Assembly (NCBI RefSeq): GCF_900142895.1
Contig: NZ_LT670847.1
Coordinates: 248,001-312,000 of the forward strand
Origin: Vreelandella subglaciescola
GTDB taxonomy: Bacteria > Pseudomonadota > Gammaproteobacteria > Pseudomonadales > Halomonadaceae
DNA: 64,000 nt
Direction: 5' to 3'
Shown: one piece after another, positions 41,981-50,338 of the stretch
Layout of the letters: each line of letters starts with the position of its first letter
Position numbering within the stretch: position 1 is the first letter of the stretch
Position numbers and translations under genes: made by a program
The notes under the pieces: model-generated
Database searches by the model: none
Told to the model about the DNA's origin: nothing
What the model saw: the letters and a program-made list of their open reading frames with translations, nothing else

Positions 41981-42397
41981 ATGCGCACTGAACCCCTTAA
42001 AACCCGCATACGCGATAAGATCCGCAAGAGTCGGCGGACGGTATTTCTGCGCGACGACTTCGCCGTGTTGGGTGACTACGACCAAGTCGGCCGGGCGCTT
42101 CGGCAACTGGAAGCCCAAGGGCGTGTGGTTCGCGTCGGCAAAGGACTCTATGCCAAAGCGCGTCAAAACCGCATTACCGGCCAACCGATGCTGGCAGCCC
42201 CTGGCGGCTTTACTCAGGTCGCCAAGGAGGCGCTAAATCGCCTGGGCGTACAATGGGAACCTGCCAGCGCGGAAAAAGCCTATCAGGCGGGCAGCACGCA
42301 AATTCCCGCGCGCGTCGTGGTCAGGGTAAAGGGACCGTTTCAGCGGCGTATTGCCTACGGAAAATACCGCTTGGGTATTGAGCGCGCTTCAGCATGA
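41981..42397 (+). CDS. AbiEi-like antitoxin (DUF6088 type)
   Basis: The 138-aa protein has an N-terminal winged helix (VFLRDDFAVLGDYDQVGRAL, then RQLEAQGRVVRVGKGLYAKA), the pattern of DUF6088/AbiEi antitoxins, and a C-terminal domain starting near QVAKEALNRLGVQWEPAS. AbiEi proteins repress their own operon and counter the AbiEii toxin. The stop overlaps the toxin start by four bases (ATGA). The upstream region (41853-41885) is very AT-rich with near-palindromic TATATAAT blocks that may be an operator shared with the divergent PcfJ-like gene. Confidence 0.85.
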   Translation: MRTEPLKTRIRDKIRKSRRTVFLRDDFAVLGDYDQVGRALRQLEAQGRVVRVGKGLYAKARQNRITGQPMLAAPGGFTQVAKEALNRLGVQWEPASAEKAYQAGSTQIPARVVVRVKGPFQRRIAYGKYRLGIERASA

Positions 42398-43338
42398 ACA
42401 TTGATCCGGGGTTATTTCCTGACGTAGCCGATGCACTGGGCATTGATAGCCCTGCCATCGTGGAAAAGGATGCGTACGCCGTACAGTTGCTGAGCTTGTT
42501 GTCAGGGCTTCACTCAGCGCGTTTCACTCTGGTGTTTGCGGGTGGAACGAGCTTGGCAAAAGCACATCGCAACCTTTTCCGTATGTCCGAGGATATCGAT
42601 ATCAAGCTGGTGGCTCGTGAAGGCGTGGCAGAGGAGATGTCGAGAACCGCCTTGAAGGCGGCTCGCAAAGCGGTGTTAACCGAGATTACCCAGCTCATCC
42701 ATGAATCCGCCGTGTTTGAGCTTGACCCCGAGCATGGCATCGCCAAGCGTAATGAATACCGCTATGCCGAATTCACGGTTCGCTATCCCCGGACGCAGGC
42801 TGGCATCTCCGCTCTTCGGCCAGACTTGAAGCTGGATATCACGGCCTCTGAGTTGTTTGAGCCTGTCGTAACGTGCTCTGTCAGTTCCCTGTATGCCGAT
42901 GCTTTGCAACATTCCCCGGAAATAGCGTCTTTTCCCGTGGTCTCTATACAGGCCACGATCAGTGAAAAATTGGTGGCGTTGCTCCGTCGCACCGCGCATG
43001 TTGGCCGTGACCGTTCTTGCTACGATGATGAAACCCTGATCAGACACGTCTACGACCTTCACATCATCGCGGCATCCGGCTACGACGCCACGGCATTGAG
43101 CAGCTTGATCCACAACGTCGTACAGACGGATGCGGAACAACTCGGGCGTCAACATCCACAATTTTTGGCAGCGCCGATACCCGAGCTACTGTATGGCCTT
43201 GAATGTTTGCGTACCAACCCCGTTCATCAAGTGCGTTATGAGCGCTTTATTGGGCCGCTGGTGTATCACGATACCCCGGCATCCTGGCATGTTGCCTTGC
43301 AAACGGTGACTGAACTGACTCATAACCTGTTGCGCTAG
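42394..43338 (+). CDS. AbiEii-family nucleotidyltransferase toxin
   Basis: The 314-aa protein carries the nucleotidyltransferase motifs of AbiEii: LVFAGGTSLAKAHRNLFRMS (about residues 46-65) and then EDIDIKLVA, corresponding to GG-S and D-x-D. A later catalytic aspartate is likely in RPDLKLDITASELFEP. AbiEii enzymes transfer nucleotides, in studied relatives onto tRNA, and stop growth when phage infects. Together with the preceding gene it forms a type IV toxin-antitoxin or abortive-infection pair. Length and motifs suggest it is intact. Confidence 0.9.
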   Translation: MNIDPGLFPDVADALGIDSPAIVEKDAYAVQLLSLLSGLHSARFTLVFAGGTSLAKAHRNLFRMSEDIDIKLVAREGVAEEMSRTALKAARKAVLTEITQLIHESAVFELDPEHGIAKRNEYRYAEFTVRYPRTQAGISALRPDLKLDITASELFEPVVTCSVSSLYADALQHSPEIASFPVVSIQATISEKLVALLRRTAHVGRDRSCYDDETLIRHVYDLHIIAASGYDATALSSLIHNVVQTDAEQLGRQHPQFLAAPIPELLYGLECLRTNPVHQVRYERFIGPLVYHDTPASWHVALQTVTELTHNLLR

Positions 43339-43453
43339 CCGTCCTTACAGCGTGTTCGTTACCCCTCACGGCATTAGCGAAGCCTCTCTCAGCATTTCCC
43401 AGCCAATGCTCAGCGGCGCCAATCTGGCAAGAGGAGTATCAGTGATGATGCTG

Positions 43454-43484
43454 TCGTTATGCGACATTTACTGTCGCATAACGA
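43454..43484. repeat. Perfect 13-bp inverted repeat
   Basis: TCGTTATGCGACA (43454-43466) and TGTCGCATAACGA (43472-43484) are exact complements around TTTAC. It lies after the AbiEii gene. With no T-run, it may be an operator or a recombinase site rather than a terminator. Confidence 0.65.
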
Positions 43485-43616
43485 TGTTATTAATAGGACG
43501 AGGTCTGATAGGCGTATGCTGCTAAGTGAAAATGAGCAGTAAACTGAAAGACTTGGGCGATTGGCTGGTCCGCTAATCATCCGGGTTTCGATAGCTAATA
43601 AAAAATCAGGAAAGTG

Positions 43617-44246
43617 ATGAAATCTTCACCCAATAATCGAATAAACGCTATTATGAGCGCACTATTGGCGGCTCATGCTGATGCACAGCAGCTGTCCCGC
43701 TCATCTTTGAACCGCATGCCCGAGTTCTTTATGGCGGTGCGTGTGGCTGATTATTTTGCCGCGCATTTTCGTAATTTTCATTATCGGCTTGAAGCACAGG
43801 TGAAGCGCACCTTTGAGGCTTCTGATATGCCGGCTGAGGAGGTGGAAAAGCTACTTCAAGATTCCGATCTGCGTCCTGATGGCCGCTTCGACCTGGTGTT
43901 GCAAACAAGCAAGAAGGGGACAACGGCGCATATTCTGGAGTTTAAGCGTGGCGATACTATGCGCGGACTGATCAGCGATATTCGCCGTTTGGCCAAGGTT
44001 TGCGCCTATGCCGACCGCCATAGTTTGCAGACCAACTATCTGGTGCTGACGCGTAGCTGCCCTTCTGAGCGGGATACCACTGATCGCCTGGTTGAGCGGA
44101 TCAATACCGCGCTTGATGAAATAGATTTGGGTCATATTGGTATCAATGTTGTCTGCTCTGAGAAGCTGGAGCCGTATCTTAACCGTGACCATCAGCCCGT
44201 CGCCAACCGTGCTTTTCAAATTGTGGTTCTCGAGGTCCAGAGGTAA
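43617..44246 (+). CDS. Putative PD-(D/E)XK-type nuclease-like protein
   Basis: I do not recognise a named family for this protein of about 209 aa. The centre reads GRFDLVLQTSKKGTTAHILE followed by FKRGDTMRGL: D at about residue 91 and E-x-K at 108-110 fit the PD-(D/E)XK nuclease core. The rest is alpha/beta and soluble (LAKVCAYADRHSLQTNYLVL, then GINVVCSEKLEPYLN). The start at 43617 has AGG six bases upstream; a GTG one codon earlier is also possible. It follows the AbiE pair by 278 bases on the same strand and is the second nuclease-like gene in the island. Confidence 0.65.
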   Translation: MKSSPNNRINAIMSALLAAHADAQQLSRSSLNRMPEFFMAVRVADYFAAHFRNFHYRLEAQVKRTFEASDMPAEEVEKLLQDSDLRPDGRFDLVLQTSKKGTTAHILEFKRGDTMRGLISDIRRLAKVCAYADRHSLQTNYLVLTRSCPSERDTTDRLVERINTALDEIDLGHIGINVVCSEKLEPYLNRDHQPVANRAFQIVVLEVQR

Positions 44247-44267
44247 ATCGGTAGCGAGCGCGGGGCC

Positions 44268-44780
44268 TCAATGGCGATTGGCATTACGCCAGTAGGCTAC
44301 TGACTGAGCAGATACGATGCCCTGTGTTGTTCCCAGCGAAATAACCGCCTGCTGAAACGATGCCGCAAACTCCGGCTGATGGCACAGATGCAGGCTGCGT
44401 ATGATGCGCGAAATACGTAGGTGGTTGTGCCCGCCAGCTTTTAGCCAGATGTGGGTGGCAATATCGAGTTCCGGCAGCGCAACAACCGCTTGGCCTTCGC
44501 GGGTCAGGCCGTAAAACCTGAGCATCACGTCCAGCGAATGGCGCTGGCGTTCACGTAGCGCGGTGTCTTCGGCAAATGCCTCGCAGATGCCGTCGGTAAG
44601 CAGCGGCGCAAAGGTATTGAAGCGGCTCGCTTCGGGAATGGGAAACAGCCACTGAATGTAGTCGTGGATGTGTTCCAGCCAAAAGGCATCAAGCTGCCAG
44701 ATGTCGTCAATAGTGCGCTCTTGGTGATCGGGCGCTTCGCCGCGATAAAAGTCGATTAGCGGAGAGATGGAGTGGCTCAT
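44268..44780 (-). CDS. Opioid growth factor receptor-related (OGFr_N) protein
   Basis: The 170-aa protein matches the bacterial OGFr N-terminal conserved region: LIDFYRGEAPDHQERTIDDI, then WQLDAFWLEHIHDYIQWLFP and IPEASRFNTFAPLLTD. Bacterial members are soluble helical proteins of unknown function. The start at 44780 fits the family; a longer frame runs into the IS66 element. It is convergent with the nuclease-like gene (21 bases apart), and the IS66 end lies 27 bases upstream of its start, so its native promoter has probably been lost. Confidence 0.85.
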   Translation of the reverse strand: MSHSISPLIDFYRGEAPDHQERTIDDIWQLDAFWLEHIHDYIQWLFPIPEASRFNTFAPLLTDGICEAFAEDTALRERQRHSLDVMLRFYGLTREGQAVVALPELDIATHIWLKAGGHNHLRISRIIRSLHLCHQPEFAASFQQAVISLGTTQGIVSAQSVAYWRNANRH

Positions 44781-44844
44781 GCGTATGGCTCCTGAGGTTA
44801 GGGGCTTGTAAGCGCGCCATGAACCCCACCTGTCCCGTCCCGAA

Positions 44845-46440
44845 TCAGGCTGGTAGGGTTTCTTCCCAGCACCAGGGTAGTAGCGCGTCGACATCGTCAT
44901 CTTCGCCAAGCGTCGGCAACGTCTCGAACACGAATTGCAGGTAGTCGTAGGGCGATAAGCCGTTGGCCTTGGCCGTCTCGATCAGGCTGTAGATCGCCGC
45001 ACTGGCCTGGGCACCGCTGGGTGTATGACTGAACAGCCAGTTTTTGCGGCCCACCACGAAGGGGCGGATGGCATTTTCAGCCGGGTTATTGTCCAGCGGG
45101 ATCAGGCCGTCATCGAGGAAGCGCGTCAGGCGATTCCACTGGCCAGCCAGGTAGTGCAAGGCTTTGCCCAGCGCACTCTTGGGCAGGACCTGGGTCAGCG
45201 ACTTGTCGAGCCAGGTGCGTAACTGGGCGATCAGCGGTCGGCTCTTCTGGTCGCGCAGCGTTTGGCGCGCATCAGGTTCCAGCGTCCTGGCCTGTGTTTC
45301 CACCGCGTAGAGCTTGCGGATCTGGTTGAGCGCCCAGCCGGCCTTGCCGGTCTTGCCTTTGGGCTGCACCTTTTGGGCGTCGACGAACTTGCGTCGCGCA
45401 TGCGCCCAGCAGCCGGCGTGGGTGAGGCCATTGCGGCGCACCACTTCGGCGTAGCCTTCGTAGCCATCGGTGACCAGGCGACCGGCGTAGTCACCCAGCA
45501 GGCGCACGGGCACCCGACCCGCGCGGCTGGCGTCATAGTCGAACAGCACCACCTGCTGGCCCGGTGGTCCACCACGTTGGAGCCACATGTAAGACGTGGC
45601 GCTCGCCGGCCGGTCAGCCTCAACGTTGACCTGCAGCGTGGTCTCGTCCATGTGGATCAGCGGCGCCTGCAACAGCTGCCGGCGCAGCGCTTCGATCAGA
45701 GGCGTCAGCCGCTCACCGGCCTGAACCATCCAACGCGCCAGAGTGTTGCGCGGAATCTCGGCACCGTGGCGGGCAAAGATCTGGCTCTGCCGATAAAGCG
45801 GTAAGGCATCCTGGTACTTGGCGGTGGCCACATAGGCGAGCAACGTGGCGCTGGCATTGCTCTTGGGCAGGAGTTTGGCCGGCAGCCGGGCCACCTGTAC
45901 CCCGTTTTCGCAGCGCGGGCAGGCGTACTTGTGCCGCACATGGCGGATGACCTCGACCCGTGCCGGGACCACGTGCAGCTCTTCGCTGACGTCTTCGCCG
46001 ATGACCTTGAGCGCGTTACCATCGTCGGCGCAGTGACGCTCTGCCGCGTCCAGCTCATGAACGACCTCGACACGCGGAAGCGTTGACGGCAAGGCCACGC
46101 GACCACCATGGGTGCGGCGCCTGGCTGGCGGGAGAGCCTCGGGAGCCGACTCGTCAGCGGCCAGCTCGTCGGTAGCAACGGCATTGTCTTCATCCACGGC
46201 CGCTTCGGCTTCGTTGATGAGGAGATCGCCTTGCTCGACACGATACTTTTCGGTGGAGGGACCAAACTGGCGCTCGATAGCCAGCCGGAATTTCTCGAAT
46301 AACGTGGCCTTGGTGGCCTCCCACGCCGCTTCCTTCTTGGCCATCAAGGCCAACAGGCGCTCATTTTCTGCCTCAGAAGTGGCCAGCTTGCGCTGCAGCT
46401 GGCCGACCGTATTAGCGGTGTGGGAAGCGGTAGACATCAT
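44845..46440 (-). CDS. tnpC: IS66-family transposase TnpC
   Basis: The 531-aa transposase has an N-terminal leucine-rich helix (QLQRKLATSEAENERLLALM), a zinc-ribbon-like region with CPRCENGVQVARLPAKLLPK, and a DDE domain with LIHMDETTLQVNVEADRPAS, LVTDGYEGYAEVVRRNGLTH and PLDNNPAENAIRPFVVGRKN. The C-terminal IS66 tail (LPTLGEDDDVDALLPWCWEE) is complete. About 37 bases separate the stop from the element end. The frame is intact, so the element may be active. Confidence 0.93.
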   Translation of the reverse strand: MMSTASHTANTVGQLQRKLATSEAENERLLALMAKKEAAWEATKATLFEKFRLAIERQFGPSTEKYRVEQGDLLINEAEAAVDEDNAVATDELAADESAPEALPPARRRTHGGRVALPSTLPRVEVVHELDAAERHCADDGNALKVIGEDVSEELHVVPARVEVIRHVRHKYACPRCENGVQVARLPAKLLPKSNASATLLAYVATAKYQDALPLYRQSQIFARHGAEIPRNTLARWMVQAGERLTPLIEALRRQLLQAPLIHMDETTLQVNVEADRPASATSYMWLQRGGPPGQQVVLFDYDASRAGRVPVRLLGDYAGRLVTDGYEGYAEVVRRNGLTHAGCWAHARRKFVDAQKVQPKGKTGKAGWALNQIRKLYAVETQARTLEPDARQTLRDQKSRPLIAQLRTWLDKSLTQVLPKSALGKALHYLAGQWNRLTRFLDDGLIPLDNNPAENAIRPFVVGRKNWLFSHTPSGAQASAAIYSLIETAKANGLSPYDYLQFVFETLPTLGEDDDVDALLPWCWEETLPA

Positions 46441-46484
46441 GCGGATATTTTATCAAATCCCGCCTCGCAATGGGAGCGAAATCA

Positions 46485-46841
46485 CTACCCAACTGATTGA
46501 AAATCAAGTGCCTTATGCGGCTGCATGGCGCTGAGGTCGTAGCCATCGAGAAGCCAGTTGAGTTCCTGGCCCGAGAGCGTGACAGTATCGCCCTTCAGTC
46601 GGTCGGGCCACTTGAAGCGCTCGCGCTCCAGGCGCTTGTACCAGACCACGAACCCGTTGCACTCCCAGAACAGCAGCTTCACCTTGTCGCGCTTGCGGTT
46701 GCCGAACACGAACACTGCCTTGTCGAAGGGGTTGAGCTCCATGGCCTCCTGGACGAGCAAGGCCAGGCCATCGATCTGCTTGCGCATGTCGACCGGCTCG
46801 CGGCACAGATAGACTCGCAGTCCAGTATCCGGCCGGATCAT
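46485..46841 (-). CDS. tnpB: IS66 TnpB (Orf2-like)
   Basis: The 118-aa protein has the classic Orf2 pattern: VYLCREPVDMRKQIDGLALL, then FDKAVFVFGNRKRDKVKLLF and NGFVVWYKRLERERFKWPDR. It overlaps the tnpA end by four bases. Required with TnpA and TnpC for IS66 transposition. Confidence 0.93.
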   Translation of the reverse strand: MIRPDTGLRVYLCREPVDMRKQIDGLALLVQEAMELNPFDKAVFVFGNRKRDKVKLLFWECNGFVVWYKRLERERFKWPDRLKGDTVTLSGQELNWLLDGYDLSAMQPHKALDFQSVG

Positions 46842-47047
46842 TGCATCACCTCCACGGCGACAAAGCGCGCTGGCCGATGGCGCGGTGGCACCGATATCCC
46901 CTGCACAATGATCCGCTTCTCCCAGGCGAGTAGTGAGGCCAGGTCAAGTTGTTGCTGGGTGGCGTATTCACTTAGCGGCTGCTGCCGGGATGACGCATGA
47001 AACAGATGGCCCAGCCAGTAGGCCTGTGTCGATGTCAGCTCATTCAT
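46838..47047 (-). CDS. tnpA: IS66 TnpA, short type
   Basis: The 69-aa protein reads TQAYWLGHLFHASSRQQPLS then EYATQQQLDLASLLAWEKRI, the usual short TnpA helix-turn-helix. An AAGGAGG site lies before the ATG at 47047. Its end overlaps tnpB (ATGA). It is much shorter than tnpA of the other IS66 element. Confidence 0.85.
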   Translation of the reverse strand: MNELTSTQAYWLGHLFHASSRQQPLSEYATQQQLDLASLLAWEKRIIVQGISVPPRHRPARFVAVEVMQ

Positions 47048-47147
47048 GGTGTCCTCCTTGCTATTGGATGGCACCAGTCTGATCGACGTTATTCAACAGC
47101 AAAAGATGGAGTTCGTGGATCGCTTACGTTGTTTTGCATTTTTTGCC

Positions 47148-47900
47148 ATGATTCGTTTTCTTATTGTTATGGTTGTTATGATGAATGGCCTAGTGGATCA
47201 GGCATTCGTGGAAAAAAATATAGAACCAAAAATGCAAGAAATTAAGGAAGCTAGTCATGAGGTTTCACAAGATGCCAGGTCAGGAGGTGAGCTTGATCAG
47301 GATAAAAGACAGGGCTTGATTGAAATGCGTAATGAGCTTAAGGAACAGCGTACAAAAGTCGATCAGGATATACAAAAAAGCGAGAAGCTGTTAGCAGGTT
47401 CAAAAGAAAATATTAGTCTCATCGAAGATCAAGTTAACGCTATGAAGGATAAAATGGGAACAGTTGAGAAACTCAACGTTTTCTCAAGAGAAGAAGAGTA
47501 TGCCGATGCAATAGATACGTTTGAAGTAGCGCAGTCGGAGGTAGAAGAAGTACAGGAACGTCTGGAGAATCTTGAGGATCAGCGTAACACCATTGATCAT
47601 GATGTTCAGAAAACCAGCGATATACTGGCCGGGAAAAATGTTGACGAAGGCTGGATGACCAGCATGAGGAACAAAATAGCCAGTTTCAGGGATATGGCGA
47701 AGTGGGAGCGTATTGTGACAACAGTCAGGGATATTATTCCCACGATGGTAAAGCTGATGGCCGCATTTCTTTTGAAGACGCTTGTGATGCCCCTCATTTT
47801 TCTGGCTTTATTTATAAAGGGGTTTAAGTATATTTGGGGTATTGATCCAAGGAAATGGGCAAAAAATGAATATGCTAAAATGCGGAAAATAGAAGAATAA
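47148..47900 (+). CDS. Low-GC membrane coiled-coil protein, possibly 5'-truncated by IS66
   Basis: I do not recognise this protein. From ATG 47148 it is 250 aa: a hydrophobic segment at the N-terminus (MIRFLIVMVVMMNGLVDQAF), a long charged coiled coil (about residues 30-190, for example KRQGLIEMRNELKEQRTKVD and LENLEDQRNTIDHDVQKTSD), and one or two hydrophobic segments near the end (MVKLMAAFLLKTLVMPLIFL). Base composition is clearly lower in GC than the neighbours and rare codons are common, a sign of transfer. The IS66 end is at 47127 and the frame runs open into it, so the native start may be gone. No ribosome site is seen before 47148. Confidence 0.6.
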   Translation: MIRFLIVMVVMMNGLVDQAFVEKNIEPKMQEIKEASHEVSQDARSGGELDQDKRQGLIEMRNELKEQRTKVDQDIQKSEKLLAGSKENISLIEDQVNAMKDKMGTVEKLNVFSREEEYADAIDTFEVAQSEVEEVQERLENLEDQRNTIDHDVQKTSDILAGKNVDEGWMTSMRNKIASFRDMAKWERIVTTVRDIIPTMVKLMAAFLLKTLVMPLIFLALFIKGFKYIWGIDPRKWAKNEYAKMRKIEE

Positions 47901-48329
47901 TAGGCTAGAAAAAAAAGCAAAATGCCGGGGTGATGCGCTTCATCCCGGTATCTTGGTACTTTGTATCATCAGAGCTTTTTGGTTTTTCTGCATCTCTAAG
48001 TAGGTGTCGGATCCCATGTGATTAGCCACCCGTTGAGTCAATAACTCAGGCCATTTGCTCTGGCCGACTCCCGCATCCGTTATCCCCATTCCATAGACGT
48101 CTCTTGATCTGGTGTATGGCTCATCATATCGGCATCTTGCGACGCCGTGTGTCGCATTAGCCTGTTACTCTGCTTCAAGGCTATAAGCAACGGGAGGCAG
48201 TATGGACACACTGACGCTGGATAGCTGCGGCGGCGCGGCACTTTTTGGCCCTTGCGGTAACGCTGATAAGTGCCTGACCTTAAGTTTTCGTGTAACATCG
48301 ATGTTTCGATCGCTGACACGGATGCACCC
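47901..48329. other. 429-bp region between coiled-coil gene and IS630
   Basis: A weak hairpin (about 47922-47951, ATGCCGGGGTGA with near-complement) follows the coiled-coil gene and may end its transcript. A short frame with a good site (GGGAGG, ATG 48202) starts MDTLTLDSCGGAALFGPCGN and soon runs into the IS630 end; it could be the start of a gene cut by that insertion. Nothing else is recognised. Confidence 0.4.
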
Positions 48330-49347
48330 ATGGTAAAGCGCCGCTTCGTTGCCCCTCTCACTGAATCTGAACAGCAGACGCTGACCTCGGCTTATCACCA
48401 CGGTGAGAAGCGAGTCCTACGCAGGCGCGCTCATGCCATTCTGCTGAGTGATCAAGGCCATACGATCAACCAAATCAGTGAGATACTGCAAGTTCGACGC
48501 GATGCCGTATCACGGTGGCTCAAGCAGTGGGAAGTGTCGGGTCGCGACGGGATCATCGACAAGCCGCGCAGTGGCCGGCCGCCTATCCTGGATGAGCACG
48601 ACCACCAGCGACTGAAGGAGCTGGTCGCCGAGCAGCCTCATCAGATTCGCTCCTTGCAGGCTCGCCTGCAAGAAGAGACCGGAAAGACGGTCAGCACGGT
48701 GACCCTTCGCCGGGTGTTGAAAAAAAAATCACCATAGCTTCAAGCGCATTCGGCACTCACTAAAGGCGCGACGTGACGAAACGGATTTCCGTAATACCCA
48801 GGGCCTCTTGAAGGCGCTGCAAAAGCGGGAAGATCAGGGCGAGCACGAGCTCTATTACTTTGATGAATCGGGCTTTTCGCAATCTTCATCGGTGCCGTAT
48901 GCATGGAGTCCCATCGGCAAACCCTGGGAGGTGACCGCCTACTCATATAGCCGAAGGCTGAACGTGCTGGGGTTCCTTAGCCGAACAGGGAAGCTGGTTT
49001 ACCACACCACCACCGAGTCGGTTACGACGGAGACCGTCATCGAGGCATTTGACCAGTTTGTGGCCCAGAAAGACCCAGACGCCTTCGCCGTGGTGGTGCT
49101 CGACAATGCTAGCATGCATCGCTCCAAGGCTTTCAGGCACAAGATAGTGGAGTGGATGTCGCATCGAGTGTATCTGATCTACCTGTCTGCCTACTCGCCG
49201 GAGCTGAACCTGATCGAAATTCTGTGGCGGCAGATGAAGTACACTTGGCTGCCCTTGACCGCCTACCGTTCGTTCGACCGTCTCTGCGATGAGGTCCATC
49301 GCCTACTCGGAGGTTACCGAGCTAATAACGCGATTAATTTTGAATAA
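48330..49347 (+). CDS. IS630-family transposase, two frames joined at an A-tract
   Basis: The first frame (48330-48737) has a helix-turn-helix part: RRFVAPLTESEQQTLTSAYH, then TINQISEILQVRRDAVSRWL and SGRPPILDEHDHQRLKELVA. It ends at a stop soon after LRRVLKKK. The second frame continues from the same A-tract (nine As at 48720-48728) with SFKRIRHSLKARRDETDFRN, then the DDE domain: ELYYFDESGFSQSSSVPYAW, VVVLDNASMHRSKAFRHKIV and YSPELNLIEILWRQMKYTWL. IS630 members often make a fused transposase by slippage at such a tract. Whether this is programmed or a dead mutation cannot be told. Confidence 0.85.
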
Positions 49348-49639
49348 CCACTTACCATGTTTTTACGCTTACCTCCAATTTAGCTATAACGAAATAATGG
49401 CGGATGCCGTTTCTGGGTGAAACACGCCCATTGGATGGCAGGTTGGTTCCTTTCGGCTCGGCAGAGACTGACGGGTGAGGCCGTTGACAGTCTCGCTGGT
49501 ACCATGGCTGCCGTGGGCTGTGTGTACCCGCACCGACGATCAGGATTTCTACATGCACGACGTGAGAGGTCTTATCCCAAATCGGTCAAGTTCAATGTGA
49601 AACTTCCTGCAGTCGCAATAGGGGGCGAGTTTCCGCAGG
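49348..49639. other. 292-bp region right of IS630, no gene recognised
   Basis: Short frames on both strands show no family resemblance. It may be the other side of a gene or intergenic DNA split by the IS630 element. Confidence 0.4.
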
Positions 49640-50083
49640 TCACACGACATCATCAGCGTCGTCTTTAAAAAACTGCGACTGGCCGTGCTCGATAAAGCCT
49701 TCCAGCCCGGCGGTGGTGATGTCGAGACGGCAGGCGTCCAGGGCTTCGTCGGGCAGCTTGAAGCGACTTAGCTCCTTGTGCAGCGCGAGTATCATATCGG
49801 TGTCGCTTAGCGCTCGGGCGGTGTCGGGCGTCCAGTTGTACTTCTCCATTACCAGCAGCTCCAGTACCCGGCGACCGGCAAGCGGTGTCCAGGGCGCGGC
49901 GCGGGTCTGGCGAACTTCCTGGCCAAAACACGCGAGCAGAAACCGCGGGAAACAGTCACCGAGCGCTTTTTCAGCGGCCTGCTGGCTGTCCAGCGCGGGA
50001 TATTCCTCACTCACCCAGCGCTGTGATTCTTTCAGCAGATCGTCCCACACGCTGGGGTAATCCATCTGTATCAGATTAGGCAT
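49640..50083 (-). CDS. Conserved-looking hypothetical protein
   Basis: I do not recognise this soluble 147-aa protein. It reads MPNLIQMDYPSVWDDLLKES, then CFPRFLLACFGQEVRQTRAA, VLELLVMEKYNWTPDTARAL and ITTAGLEGFIEHGQSQFFKD. The start at 50083 has an AGGAGGAG site and a plausible N-terminus; a longer frame to 50191 lacks one. It stands alone, at the boundary between the IS-rich island and the conserved right-hand region. Confidence 0.7.
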   Translation of the reverse strand: MPNLIQMDYPSVWDDLLKESQRWVSEEYPALDSQQAAEKALGDCFPRFLLACFGQEVRQTRAAPWTPLAGRRVLELLVMEKYNWTPDTARALSDTDMILALHKELSRFKLPDEALDACRLDITTAGLEGFIEHGQSQFFKDDADDVV

Positions 50084-50251
50084 GTTGTACTCCTCCTGCC
50101 GGCGAGCGGCGTTTCGTCCTTGTGCCCCGTTGTGTCGTCTTGTCGTGACACCTCTTGTTGTTACTTTAGCTGACTGGCCGCTAAAGACCATCTGGCGAGT
50201 TTGACCCGCCGGTTATTGTTGCCAAGGGCCGATACTCGCTCGCACCGGCTG

Positions 50252-50338
50252 TATTCAAGTACTGCTATTCAAGCGCCGTTATTTAAAAACATGTTATTCA
50301 AGGGCACGTTATTCCAGAACACGCTATTTAAGAACATA
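50252..50338. repeat. Six-copy tandem array of 14-15-bp repeats next to ppnN
   Basis: Copies start with TATT at 50252, 50266, 50280, 50295, 50310 and 50325; the consensus is TATTYAAGNRCACGT. The last two overlap the ppnN stop codon (50324-50326). The copies are diverged. It may be a minisatellite or a set of binding sites. Confidence 0.7.

Larger units (their letters stand above)
44808..47127 (-). mobile_element. Second IS66-family element, without matching target duplication
   Basis: GTAAGCGCGCCATGAACCCC at 44808 and the complement of GTAAGCGATCCACGAACTCC ending at 47127 pair at about 18 of 23 bases. Three genes lie inside: tnpA, tnpB, tnpC on the minus strand. The 8 bases outside the ends differ (AGGGGCTT and GTTGTTTT), so flanking DNA was lost or rearranged after insertion. 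It is a different IS66 subtype from the one at 32733. Confidence 0.88.

Noticed and set aside
48202..48336. Short frame starting MDTLTLDSCGGAALFGPCGN with a good ribosome site
   Set aside because: Too short and ends in the IS630 region; may be the cut start of a gene but no family is recognised.
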